From JAIQFL01 sp035295745 (GTDB taxonomy: Bacteria > Acidobacteriota > Terriglobia > Bryobacterales > Bryobacteraceae), in NCBI GenBank assembly GCA_035295745.1, contig DATGIL010000029.1:1-16084 (forward strand): a stretch of 16,084 bases of DNA, given 5' to 3'. A program made the translations under genes and the position numbers. The notes beneath the pieces were generated by a model. The model saw only the letters and a list, made by a program, of their open reading frames with translations, had not been told where the DNA came from and searched no databases. Shown here in pieces: positions 1 through 6,663 of this stretch (positions are counted from its first letter, which is position 1; every line of letters starts with the position of its first letter).

Positions 1-271
1 AGAGCAGCAGATTGGGCCCTTCGGTGCGGTTTACCTTCAGGCAGCACTTGTCGTACCACTCGATGGTTCCATGCAGGGTCTCGCCGTCACGCAGGACGAA
101 AACCATCGCGGTCTTGGCCTGCATCTGCTTCACATAGTAGAAGTTCTCGGCGTTGGTCTGATCCGGTGGAGGTGGCTTCTTCTGCGCGGTGGGGGGGCGC
201 CTGGGCGGGGTGATCTGTTCCTTGATCTCGTTGAGAGACGGACGAATAAGCTTACGATTGACAGCTTCCAC
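1..271 (-). CDS. hfq: Hfq-like Sm-fold RNA-binding protein (partial, C-terminus cut by window edge)
   Basis: Ninety codons are visible from a GTG start at 271-269; the C-terminus lies outside the window. An AAAGGA Shine-Dalgarno at 281-286, 9 nt upstream, supports this start, and no in-frame ATG lies nearby. Residues 1-41 are basic and Pro-rich (PPRRPPTAQKKPPPP at about 22-36). Residues 42-90 resemble the Sm1 region of Hfq: an N-terminal helix (AENFYYVKQMQ), then beta strands with VFVLRDGETLHGTIEWYD, matching the family pattern of a hydrophobic strand, a (N/D)G turn, L.G.I and (F/Y)D. Hfq is a hexameric chaperone for sRNA-mRNA pairing. The long N-terminal extension is unlike E. coli Hfq, where the Sm domain starts within about 10 residues. 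I recall acidobacterial Hfq-like proteins with similar sequences, but the Sm2 (KH) motif cannot be seen here. Sm-fold is likely; a true Hfq function is less certain. Confidence 0.68.
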   Translation of the reverse strand, partial: MEAVNRKLIRPSLNEIKEQITPPRRPPTAQKKPPPPDQTNAENFYYVKQMQAKTAMVFVLRDGETLHGTIEWYDKCCLKVNRTEGPNLLL

Positions 272-291
272 GGGATGCCATCCTTTGGAGA

Positions 292-297
292 ATTATG
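292..297 (-). promoter_or_regulatory. Putative -10 element for the Hfq-like gene
   Basis: On the minus strand 297-292 reads CATAAT, five of six matches to TATAAT. Transcription would start near 285, giving a very short leader that contains the AAAGGA ribosome site. No good -35 box is seen at 16-18 nt spacing, so this is tentative. Confidence 0.3.
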
Positions 298-308
298 ATT
301 GACCGACG

Positions 309-325
309 CCGCTCAGTTTGAGCGG
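309..325. repeat. Perfect 7-bp palindrome between divergent hfq-like and moxR genes
   Basis: CCGCTCA-GTT-TGAGCGG forms a 7-bp perfect inverted repeat with a 3-nt centre. The string GGCTCAGTT recurs at about 328-336, giving a partial direct repeat of the right-hand face. The element sits just upstream of the putative -10 of the Hfq-like gene, so an operator role is possible. No T-run follows it on either strand, so it is not an obvious terminator. The rest of 272-464 shows no gene. Confidence 0.35.
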
Positions 326-449
326 GCGGCTCAGTTGGATCAACGTGTCCGACCTTGAACCCATAAATAACACAATGAACCTCCCGCTGCAACGTTCCGT
401 TTGCGCTAAAGCTGGCCAGCTCTTAGGGCTAGTGGATGGCGAACTTTAG

Positions 450-455
450 TATGAT
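450..455 (+). promoter_or_regulatory. Putative -10 element close to the moxR start
   Basis: TATGAT, five of six to consensus, lies 9 nt before the ATG at 465. Initiation 6-7 nt downstream would give an almost leaderless mRNA. No good -35 hexamer (427-432 is GGCTAG) and only a weak GGGA ribosome site are seen. Tentative. Confidence 0.28.
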
Positions 456-464
456 GGGACAGTA

Positions 465-1448
465 ATGTCCCAGCGGGAATCAATGGTAGCCCCGCCGGCT
501 GCATTCTCTCCGCTAATCCTCCGTGGGCTGGCCGAGCTTGAGGCCGCGCTAGGGGCCGCGATTCGCGGCAAAGCTGAAGTAGTGCGGCTCTCGCTGGTCT
601 GTCTCCTGGCGCGCGGCCACCTGCTGATTGAGGACGTTCCCGGCGTCGGTAAGACTACGTTGGCGCAGGCGCTGGCGCGCTCGGTTTCCTGCCGTTTTCA
701 TCGCCTGCAATTCACCAGCGACATGCTTCCTAGCGACGTCCTGGGCGTCACCATCTACAACGCGCATTCCGAAGTCTTCGAATTCAAGCCGGGGCCGATC
801 TTCAGTAATTTCCTTTTGGCGGATGAGATCAACCGGACCACACCGAAGACCCAATCGGCGCTGCTCGAAGCGATGAACGAAAGCCAGGTGACGATCGACG
901 GGCGGTGCCACTCACTGCCACGCCCGTTCATGGTGATCGCGACGCAAAACCCGGTGGAGCATCACGGCACTTATCCGCTTCCCGAGTCGCAGTTGGACCG
1001 TTTTCTGATGCGGCTGCGGATCGGCTATCCCGACCACGCCAGCGAGCGCCAGATCGTCCGCAACAGCGAGCGGCAGTTGCCCACCGCGGTTGCTTCTGGA
1101 CTGGTGGCCGACGATGTCATCCAACTCCAGGACGCCGTGCACCGCATTGTCGTAGAAGAGGCCCTGGTGGATTACATGCTCGCGATCGTTGAGAAGACCC
1201 GCAATCATGAGTCGCTGGCATTGGGCGTCAGTCCTCGCGGCTCGCAGGCGCTCTATCGGGCCGTGCAGGCACTGGCACTGCTCGAAGGCCGCGACTACGC
1301 CATTCCCGACGACGTGAAGCGCCTGGCCGGACCGCTGTTCGCGCATCGCGTGGTCATCAATACGCGCACCACGCTGGTGCAGCGCCGCGCCGATATGGGC
1401 GAGCGCATTATCGAAGAGATTCTGAGCCAGGTGGAAGTTCCCCTGTAG
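465..1448 (+). CDS. MoxR family AAA+ ATPase
   Basis: This 327-residue protein is a complete MoxR AAA+ ATPase. Walker A is DVPGVGKTT (57-65, Lys63). Walker B is LLADEINR (117-124, Asp120/Glu121), sensor 1 is ATQNP (159-163), and the sensor-2 region GVSPRGS (254-260) carries Arg258. These ATPases act as chaperone-like factors that help assemble or activate metal-binding or vWA-domain proteins. The start is ATG 465, with an alternative ATG at 483 (residue 7); the ribosome site is weak at both. MoxR genes are usually followed by DUF58 and vWA/transglutaminase genes. Here the next gene, 14 nt downstream, encodes a YchF-like protein instead, so the substrate cannot be inferred from the neighbourhood. 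The family call is firm; the cellular role is unknown. Confidence 0.93.
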   Translation: MSQRESMVAPPAAFSPLILRGLAELEAALGAAIRGKAEVVRLSLVCLLARGHLLIEDVPGVGKTTLAQALARSVSCRFHRLQFTSDMLPSDVLGVTIYNAHSEVFEFKPGPIFSNFLLADEINRTTPKTQSALLEAMNESQVTIDGRCHSLPRPFMVIATQNPVEHHGTYPLPESQLDRFLMRLRIGYPDHASERQIVRNSERQLPTAVASGLVADDVIQLQDAVHRIVVEEALVDYMLAIVEKTRNHESLALGVSPRGSQALYRAVQALALLEGRDYAIPDDVKRLAGPLFAHRVVINTRTTLVQRRADMGERIIEEILSQVEVPL

Positions 1449-1462
1449 ATTCGTTCCCCCAT

Positions 1463-2536
1463 ATGAAGACAGCCATTATCGGCCTGCCCATGGTAGGCAA
1501 GACCTCTTTGTTCACGATCCTGACCGGTGTCCACCAGGAGACCAGGATCGGCTCGACCGCCGCGCGCACGGGCGTCAGCAAGGTGCCGGATGCCCGACTG
1601 GAAGCACTCGCGCGATTGTTCGAGCCGCCCAAAGTGACGCACGCCACGGTGGAATATGTGGACATGCCCTCGATCTCCAAGGAGACGCTGCGCGACGTCG
1701 GTTCCATGGCGAGTCTGCGCGTAGTCGATGCGTTTGCGCACGTGCTGCGCCTGTTTGCCGACGAGACAGTCCCGCACGAGAAAGGGTCGGTGGACCCGGT
1801 GCGCGATATGGAGGACGTCGAGACCGAGTTGATCCTCAGCGACCTGGTGGTGGTAGAGAAGCGGCTGGAGCGGTTGGACAAAGATCGCAAGAAGATCAAG
1901 AATCCGGAACTGGATCGCGAATTCGAACTGCTGGAAAGGTGCAAAGCGGCACTCGACGAGGGCCGTCCGCTCCGCCAACTGGAGTTCGAAGCGGAGGACG
2001 AGAAGCGGATTCGCGGATTCCAGTTCCTTTCCCAGAAGCCCGTGCTCTATGTGCTCAACCTCGGCGAGAACGAGGCGGACAAACTGCATGAGCGCGAGCA
2101 CGAGTACCGCGAGGGACCCCTGGCGGGCCGAAAGCATACCGCGGTTGCCGCCGTGTGCGGCAAGATCGAGGCGGAACTGGCGGAGTTGCCCAGGGCGGAG
2201 CAGCAGGACTATCTGGCCAGCTACGGGCTGAAAGAGTCTGGTTTGGAGCGGCTGATTTCCGCGACTTACTCGCTGCTGGGGCTGATGAGCTTTCTGACTG
2301 CAGGCGAAGATGAGTGCCGCGCCTGGACCATTCACATGGGCAGTACCGCGGTCAAGGCGGCCGGAGCCATCCATTCGGATTTCGAGAAGAAGTTCATCCG
2401 CGCCGAAGTGGCGAATTGGAAGGCCATGGTGGACCACGGCGGCTATGCCGGGTTGCGCGAGAAGGGCCTGCTACGACTGGAAGGCAAGGAGTACATCGTG
2501 AAGGATGGCGACGTCCTGGTCATTCGTCACTCGTAA
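1463..2536 (+). CDS. Divergent YchF/Obg-type P-loop ATPase-GTPase with C-terminal TGS domain
   Basis: The protein has 357 residues, close to the 363 of E. coli YchF. G1 is GLPMVGKTS (7-15; canonical YchF has NVGKS). The G4 position is NLGE (199-202), the NxxE form that in YchF shifts preference from GTP to ATP. A helical coiled-coil arm spans about 113-185. The C-terminal TGS/DUF933 region runs about 274-355 and ends in KEYIVKDGDVLVIR. His93 aligns with the catalytic-type His114 of E. coli YchF. The G3 DxxG motif is degenerate (DMPS, 67-70), and the Gly-rich loop that normally follows it is largely missing. The closely spaced moxR upstream suggests co-transcription. No clear ribosome site is seen, so translation may be coupled. 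YchF binds ribosomes and is linked to stress responses. This copy may be a specialised paralogue with altered nucleotide turnover. Confidence 0.85.
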   Translation: MKTAIIGLPMVGKTSLFTILTGVHQETRIGSTAARTGVSKVPDARLEALARLFEPPKVTHATVEYVDMPSISKETLRDVGSMASLRVVDAFAHVLRLFADETVPHEKGSVDPVRDMEDVETELILSDLVVVEKRLERLDKDRKKIKNPELDREFELLERCKAALDEGRPLRQLEFEAEDEKRIRGFQFLSQKPVLYVLNLGENEADKLHEREHEYREGPLAGRKHTAVAAVCGKIEAELAELPRAEQQDYLASYGLKESGLERLISATYSLLGLMSFLTAGEDECRAWTIHMGSTAVKAAGAIHSDFEKKFIRAEVANWKAMVDHGGYAGLREKGLLRLEGKEYIVKDGDVLVIRHS

Positions 2537-2554
2537 CCCGCCGCCCGGAGCGAT

Positions 2555-2603
2555 GTGGCGCAAAGACTCTTCTTTGCCGCGTCGAGACTTTCTCGACGCT
2601 TTT
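2555..2603 (+). terminator. Double-hairpin intrinsic terminator, copy A (end of moxR-ychF unit)
   Basis: Two hairpins in tandem lie 19 nt after the upstream stop codon. Hairpin 1 is GCAAAGA-CTCT-TCTTTGC (2560-2577). Hairpin 2 is GCGTCGAGA-CTT-TCTCGACGC (2579-2599), followed by TTTT (2600-2603). The second has the classic rho-independent form for plus-strand transcription. The whole 49-nt module is repeated on the opposite strand at 2658-2708 with compensatory changes. The spacer 2604-2657 shows nothing recognisable. Confidence 0.82.
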
Positions 2604-2657
2604 CGCGGGTCCACTAATTCCTGGATCGCCCTTCTCCTAATAGCAGACGAAAGGCCC

Positions 2658-2708
2658 AAAAAGCGTCCCGATGAGTCGGGACGCCGCAGAGAAGAGTCTC
2701 TGCGCCAC
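2658..2708 (-). terminator. Double-hairpin intrinsic terminator, copy B (end of nfeD-lnt operon)
   Basis: Read on the minus strand, it begins GTGGCGC and forms hairpin 1 GCAGAGA-CTCT-TCTCTGC (2703-2686). Hairpin 2 follows, GCGTCCCGA-CTCA-TCGGGACGC (2684-2663), and then TTTTT (2662-2658). It starts 53 nt after the lnt stop and is correctly oriented to end that operon. It matches copy A in architecture and in most unpaired bases. Confidence 0.82.
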
Positions 2709-2761
2709 CTCCTTGAATCACAAGCATGCGCATGGACAGACGGACCTCGCGATGGCAGAGG

Positions 2762-4219
2762 CTACACTACGCGATCCGCCACCAGCCCCATCACCAGGAT
2801 CGTCGCGCAAAGCCACGGGAACCAGTCGCCCCACCGCGTGTACATCGTGCGCTGCGAGATGTAACTGAAGCCCGTATAGGAAGTGCCTTCTACATACAGA
2901 GGAAGTGTGCCTCGCAAACGGCCGGCAGGGTCGATGGTAGCGGTGATGCCGTCGTTGGTGGCACGAAGAATCCACCGCCGATTCTCCGCGGCGCGCATGC
3001 GCACGATTTCCAGGTGCTGGGCACGCGCTGCGCTCTTTCCGAACCAGCCGTCGTTGGAGATATTGAACAGAACCTCTGCCCCGCCCTCGGCAAATTTACG
3101 CACGAAGTTCGGGAAGACCGATTCGTAGCAGATGAACGTCGCGATGTGATGATCGCCCGCCGGAGAGACTACGGCGCGCTGGCCAGCCGCAAAATCGCCG
3201 GCTTCCGTCGAAATCTTGCGCGTCAGGGCACCCAATGGCCACGGCACGAACTCACCGAAAGGCACCAGGTTGACCTTATCGTAACGGCTGAGGGGCACGC
3301 CTTCAGGCGAAACCAGCACGGCGGAGTTGAGCGGCGCCCCATCCGCCCGATGCGCAACGATCCCCACTAACAGATAGGCGTGGATGGTGCGCGCCAGCGT
3401 GTCGACGTAATTTCGGAATCGCGCGTCCTCATAGTAGTAGAGTGGCGCAGGCACTTCCGGCCAGGCCACGATCGATGGTGAGGGATCGGTGCCGGTGAGT
3501 GCGCCGCGCGCCGACAAAGCGACCTGCTGCCTTTCCATTCGATCGACGGATTGCTCAGTCCATTCTTCGGTCTCCGAGATGTTCGGCTGGACGAGGAGTG
3601 CGGTGCTCTTCCCATTCTCTGCGGCCGGCATCGCCGGTAGCAGGTAGAGCAGCGGCAGGGGAGCCAGCCAGAGCAGTTCGCGGCGCGGCCGTTGCATGGC
3701 GGAGAGAGCCAGGGCCGTGGCCATCATCATGAAGACGAACGAGAGACCATAGACGCCGGTCAGGGGCGCAAGGCGCAACGGAACTCCCATGTCGATCCCC
3801 GCATTGCCGAGCGTCAGCCAGGCGAAGCCGAGCGGGCCGTGGGTCACCTCAATCGCCACCCAGGCTGCCGATACCGCGGGAACAGCCCACCAACGCCGCA
3901 TCAGAATCCCCGAGACCAATCCGAAAGCACCCATGTGGACGGCCTTCGCCACGCAGAAAAGCAGAAATACCAGCCACCCGGCTACGTCGCCCATGCCGCC
4001 GTGGAAGGCCAGAACGAACTGGATCCAATAACAGACGCCGAACCAATAAACCACCCCGGACACCCATCCGAGCAAAAATCGGCGGGCGGGGCGCGCCTCG
4101 CGCGTCATCGCCACCAGTAACGGCGTAAGAGCGATGGGAGCAAACCACACGATGTGGAATCGCGGAAAGGTGAAGATCAGCAGCAGGGCCGAAGCGAGTG
4201 AGAGAATCCAGTTCAGCAC
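2762..4219 (-). CDS. lnt: Apolipoprotein N-acyltransferase
   Basis: Lnt transfers an acyl chain from phospholipid to the N-terminal cysteine of apolipoproteins, the last step of lipoprotein maturation at the inner membrane. The 485-residue protein has an N-terminal block of hydrophobic segments (about 1-200), a periplasmic carbon-nitrogen hydrolase domain (about 205-445) and a last membrane helix (467-481). The catalytic triad is visible as Glu255 (AWPEVPAP), Lys315 (YDKVNLVPFGEF) and Cys364 (FICYESVFP). Glu323 corresponds to another essential glutamate of the family. The start is GTG 4219-4217, which overlaps the end of lipA by 7 nt, so translation is probably coupled. Its presence implies tri-acylated lipoproteins and supports a diderm cell envelope. 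It is the last gene of the five-gene unit and is followed by the double-hairpin terminator at 2658-2708. Confidence 0.95.
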   Translation of the reverse strand: MLNWILSLASALLLIFTFPRFHIVWFAPIALTPLLVAMTREARPARRFLLGWVSGVVYWFGVCYWIQFVLAFHGGMGDVAGWLVFLLFCVAKAVHMGAFGLVSGILMRRWWAVPAVSAAWVAIEVTHGPLGFAWLTLGNAGIDMGVPLRLAPLTGVYGLSFVFMMMATALALSAMQRPRRELLWLAPLPLLYLLPAMPAAENGKSTALLVQPNISETEEWTEQSVDRMERQQVALSARGALTGTDPSPSIVAWPEVPAPLYYYEDARFRNYVDTLARTIHAYLLVGIVAHRADGAPLNSAVLVSPEGVPLSRYDKVNLVPFGEFVPWPLGALTRKISTEAGDFAAGQRAVVSPAGDHHIATFICYESVFPNFVRKFAEGGAEVLFNISNDGWFGKSAARAQHLEIVRMRAAENRRWILRATNDGITATIDPAGRLRGTLPLYVEGTSYTGFSYISQRTMYTRWGDWFPWLCATILVMGLVADRVV

Positions 4220-5145
4220 AATGTCCGTCGCACTTCGTCGCTCACCTCGTCGGCCATGTAGGAACTGCGCACCAGGGGTCCGCTGAAGACCGCCTTGAAG
4301 CCTAGCGACAGCCCATAGTCGCGCCAGGCGTCGAACTGCTCGGGCTCGATGAAGGCCGTCACCGGCAGATTCCGCCGCGTCGGCTGGAGGTACTGGCCGA
4401 TCGTCGCGATATCCGTGCCCGAACCGCGCAGATCCTGGAGAAGTTCGCGCACCTCTTCGTCGCGCTCACCCAAGCCGGCCATGAAACCGGACTTGGTCAG
4501 CAGCGGCGCCGCATTCCGTGATTCGTCGGCGAACCTACGCGCAAACGCCAGCACGTCCAGCGACTGCTGATACCCAGCCTGGGGCCGGACACGTTTATAC
4601 AGCCGCGGCACGGTCTCCATATTGTGATTGAAGACGTGCGGACCGGCCTCCAACACCCGCGCAACCGCATCCAGGTCGCCGCAGAAATCGGGGGTCAGGA
4701 CTTCGACGCGGGCATCGGGCAGCGCCCGGCGCACCTGACGCACCGTCTCGGCGAAGTGCTCCGAGCCGCCGTCCGCCAGATCGTCGCGATTGACGCTGGT
4801 AATCACCACGTAACGCAGATTCATCTGCGCCGCCATACGCGCGACGTTGGCGGGTTCATCGGGATCGAGCCGCATGTCCTGCTTGTCGGGATTGGCTTTC
4901 GGCACCGAGCAGAATCCGCAGCCCCGGGTGCACCAGTTGCCCAGAATCATGAACGTGGCGGCGCCGCGGTGAAAGCACTCGTGAATATTCGGACAGCGCG
5001 CCGACTCGCACACCGTGTGCAGGTTCAATTGCCGCAGGTCGCTCTTCAGGCGGTTGAGAGATTGGAAATGAGTGCGGCCTTTGCGCGCCCACTCGGGAAG
5101 CCTCGGCCGCGGCTGCGGCCCAATCTGCACCAGCGTGCCGGACAT
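4213..5145 (-). CDS. lipA: Lipoyl synthase (radical SAM, two 4Fe-4S clusters)
   Basis: LipA inserts two sulfur atoms into protein-bound octanoyl groups to make lipoyl cofactors for 2-oxoacid dehydrogenases and the glycine cleavage system. The protein has 310 residues. The auxiliary-cluster cysteines are Cys46, Cys51 and Cys57 (CESARCPNIHEC). The radical-SAM cluster is CTRGCGFC (Cys72, Cys76, Cys79). The C-terminal RSSY motif (293-296) supplies the serine ligand of the auxiliary cluster. The start is ATG 5145, one base after the TAG stop of the upstream SPOR gene, with a GGAG-type ribosome site inside that gene's end. It overlaps lnt by 7 nt. lipB, the octanoyltransferase that often accompanies lipA, is not in this window. 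Its position between a SPOR protein and lnt probably reflects operon packing rather than a shared pathway. Confidence 0.97.
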   Translation of the reverse strand: MSGTLVQIGPQPRPRLPEWARKGRTHFQSLNRLKSDLRQLNLHTVCESARCPNIHECFHRGAATFMILGNWCTRGCGFCSVPKANPDKQDMRLDPDEPANVARMAAQMNLRYVVITSVNRDDLADGGSEHFAETVRQVRRALPDARVEVLTPDFCGDLDAVARVLEAGPHVFNHNMETVPRLYKRVRPQAGYQQSLDVLAFARRFADESRNAAPLLTKSGFMAGLGERDEEVRELLQDLRGSGTDIATIGQYLQPTRRNLPVTAFIEPEQFDAWRDYGLSLGFKAVFSGPLVRSSYMADEVSDEVRRTLC

Positions 5146-5146
5146 C

Positions 5147-5836
5147 CTATCTCCGAACCGGATGCAGCCCGGCTCCTTCCAGTTCGGTCTTGGCGCGCCC
5201 CAACGCCTGCGTATCGTGATAAGGACCGACTACGACTCTCATCAGATTATTCGGCCCGGGACTCATCGAGGCGGGGAGACCTTTTCCCTGCAGCGCCTTC
5301 ACCATATCCTGAGCTGAATCGCGATTCGCCGTCGCGAGCACTTGCCAATACGATCCGGGCGGTCCCTGTATAGGTTGCGGAGTGACGACGGTGGGGGGAG
5401 GCGGCGCCTTGGTCTCGCGGGGCGGGGCAGGAGGCTCGGTCTTGCGCTGCGGCTCGCGCTTGGGAGCGGGGGGCTCGTGCACTGGAGTTTCATGCGTCAC
5501 CGGAGGCACATCGGCGGCTGGCCGGGTGCTGGGTTGGGGCTGCGCACTTACGGGCGGCCGGGACTCTGACGAGGTAACCGGGCTCGCCGCGGGAGGGTTG
5601 CTCGTGGCAGGGGCACTGGTGGCGGGGGAAGTCGGTTGCGGCCGGCTCTCGCCAGTCGGCGCACCCGGGGGATTCGCGGCCATTTCGGTTTGCGCCTTGG
5701 CCGTTCTGGAGTTCTCACCCACCACATACCCCATCGCAAAGGCCACTGCAAACAGCAACACGACAATGAAAAAGCCACTTAAAAGTTGCCGCGTGCCGAC
5801 GACTAACTCAACTTCTCCGGTTTCGTTGTTTCTCAT
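5147..5836 (-). CDS. SPOR-domain single-pass membrane protein with Pro-rich linker
   Basis: The 229-residue protein has a short cytoplasmic N-terminus and one transmembrane helix at about 17-40 (LLSGFFIVVLLFAVAFAMGY). A long, low-complexity Pro/Ala/Ser/Thr linker covers about 50-160, and a C-terminal SPOR domain covers about 162-229 (SYWQVLATA...LMRVVVGPY). SPOR domains bind glycan strands lacking stem peptides, often at division septa, as in FtsN and DedD. The architecture (inner membrane anchor, extended periplasmic linker, terminal SPOR) is FtsN-like, but no FtsN-specific essential segment is recognisable, so it is left unnamed. Its ATG overlaps the slipin stop as ATGA (4 nt), indicating translational coupling. 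The linker is strongly biased to Pro codons and explains the repetitive look of 5380-5690. Confidence 0.9.
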   Translation of the reverse strand: MRNNETGEVELVVGTRQLLSGFFIVVLLFAVAFAMGYVVGENSRTAKAQTEMAANPPGAPTGESRPQPTSPATSAPATSNPPAASPVTSSESRPPVSAQPQPSTRPAADVPPVTHETPVHEPPAPKREPQRKTEPPAPPRETKAPPPPTVVTPQPIQGPPGSYWQVLATANRDSAQDMVKALQGKGLPASMSPGPNNLMRVVVGPYHDTQALGRAKTELEGAGLHPVRR

Positions 5837-6642
5837 ACCTGGGGATTTCCGGCGCCCGTCTCAGGTCCTTTCCCGGCTCGATCCAACGCGCGCCCCAATG
5901 AAGCAATTATATCGAGCGGCAGCGGGAATACAATGGTTGTGTTCTTCTCCGCTCCGATCTCCACCAGAGTTTGCAGATACCGGAGCTGAATCGCCGCCGG
6001 CTGTTGCTGGATTACCGCCGCCGCCATGCTCAGCTTCTCGGCCGCCGTATACTCGCCTTCCGCGTGGATGATTTTGGCCCGCCGCTCGCGTTCCGCTTCG
6101 GCTTGCCTCGCGAGTACACGGATCATCTGTTCCGCCAGGTCCACCTGCTTCACTTCCACCATCGACAGCTTCACGCCCCAGGGAGCCGTGTGTTGATCGA
6201 GAATCGACTGCAGGCGTACGTTGAGGCTCTCGCGCTGGCTCAGAAGTGAGTCCAGGTCCACCTCACCCAATACGCTTCGCAGCGTGGTCTGTGCCAGTTG
6301 CGAGGTGGCGTAGAGGAAGTTGGAAACTTCGAGGATGGCCAGCCGTGGATCGACAACCCGGAAATAAATCACCGCGTTGACCTTCACCGTGACGTTGTCG
6401 CGAGTGACCACATCCTGCGAGGGAACCTCCAACGTGTCGATCCGCAAAGACACGCGCACCATGCGCTCGAACGGCGCAAAAACGAAGATGAATCCCGGAC
6501 CCGCCGGGTGCGGCAATACGCGCCCCAGCCGGAAGATGACGGCGCGTTCGTACTCGCGCAGAATCTTGATGGAGTTGAACAGCCATATCAACACGATGGC
6601 CGTGAAGATCAGAAGCACCGGGCTCAGATCGACCAAATTCAT
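5833..6642 (-). CDS. SPFH/Band 7 stomatin-like protein (slipin)
   Basis: The 269-residue protein belongs to the stomatin/slipin branch of the SPFH family. It has an N-terminal membrane segment (about 7-24), then EYERAVIFRLGR (30-41) opening the SPFH domain, and TTLRSVLGEVDLD (119-131). A charged helical region (RQAEAERERRAKIIHAEGE, 179-197) is typical of the oligomerising coiled coil, and the C-terminal motif TTIVFPLPLDII (235-246) is characteristic. These proteins form ring- or cage-like membrane scaffolds. They are widely encoded next to NfeD-type proteases, whose substrates include stomatin C-termini in the archaeal PH1510/PH1511 pair. A GGAG ribosome site lies 6 nt before ATG 6642, and the nfeD stop is 21 nt upstream. 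This is the classic nfeD-slipin pairing. Confidence 0.95.
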   Translation of the reverse strand: MNLVDLSPVLLIFTAIVLIWLFNSIKILREYERAVIFRLGRVLPHPAGPGFIFVFAPFERMVRVSLRIDTLEVPSQDVVTRDNVTVKVNAVIYFRVVDPRLAILEVSNFLYATSQLAQTTLRSVLGEVDLDSLLSQRESLNVRLQSILDQHTAPWGVKLSMVEVKQVDLAEQMIRVLARQAEAERERRAKIIHAEGEYTAAEKLSMAAAVIQQQPAAIQLRYLQTLVEIGAEKNTTIVFPLPLDIIASLGRALDRAGKGPETGAGNPQV

Positions 6643-6663
6643 AGCAGGCTCCGTTTCCGCCGC

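Noticed and set aside
71..298. Plus-strand open frame at the left edge
   Set aside because: The minus strand of the same region encodes an Hfq-like protein with a good ribosome site. The plus-strand product looks like its shadow.
1295..2437. Long minus-strand open frame opposite the moxR/ychF-like genes
   Set aside because: The plus strand encodes clear MoxR and YchF motifs. The antisense translation has no family resemblance and spans the junction of two real genes.
2604..2761. Possible small genes in the convergent gap
   Set aside because: Open frames here run through terminator hairpins and into lnt on the opposite strand, with no ribosome site or recognisable product.
5380..5690. Low-complexity stretch that looks like a DNA repeat
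   Set aside because: It encodes the Pro/Ala-rich linker of the SPOR protein. There is no regular repeat unit or spacer pattern, so it is not a CRISPR or satellite array.
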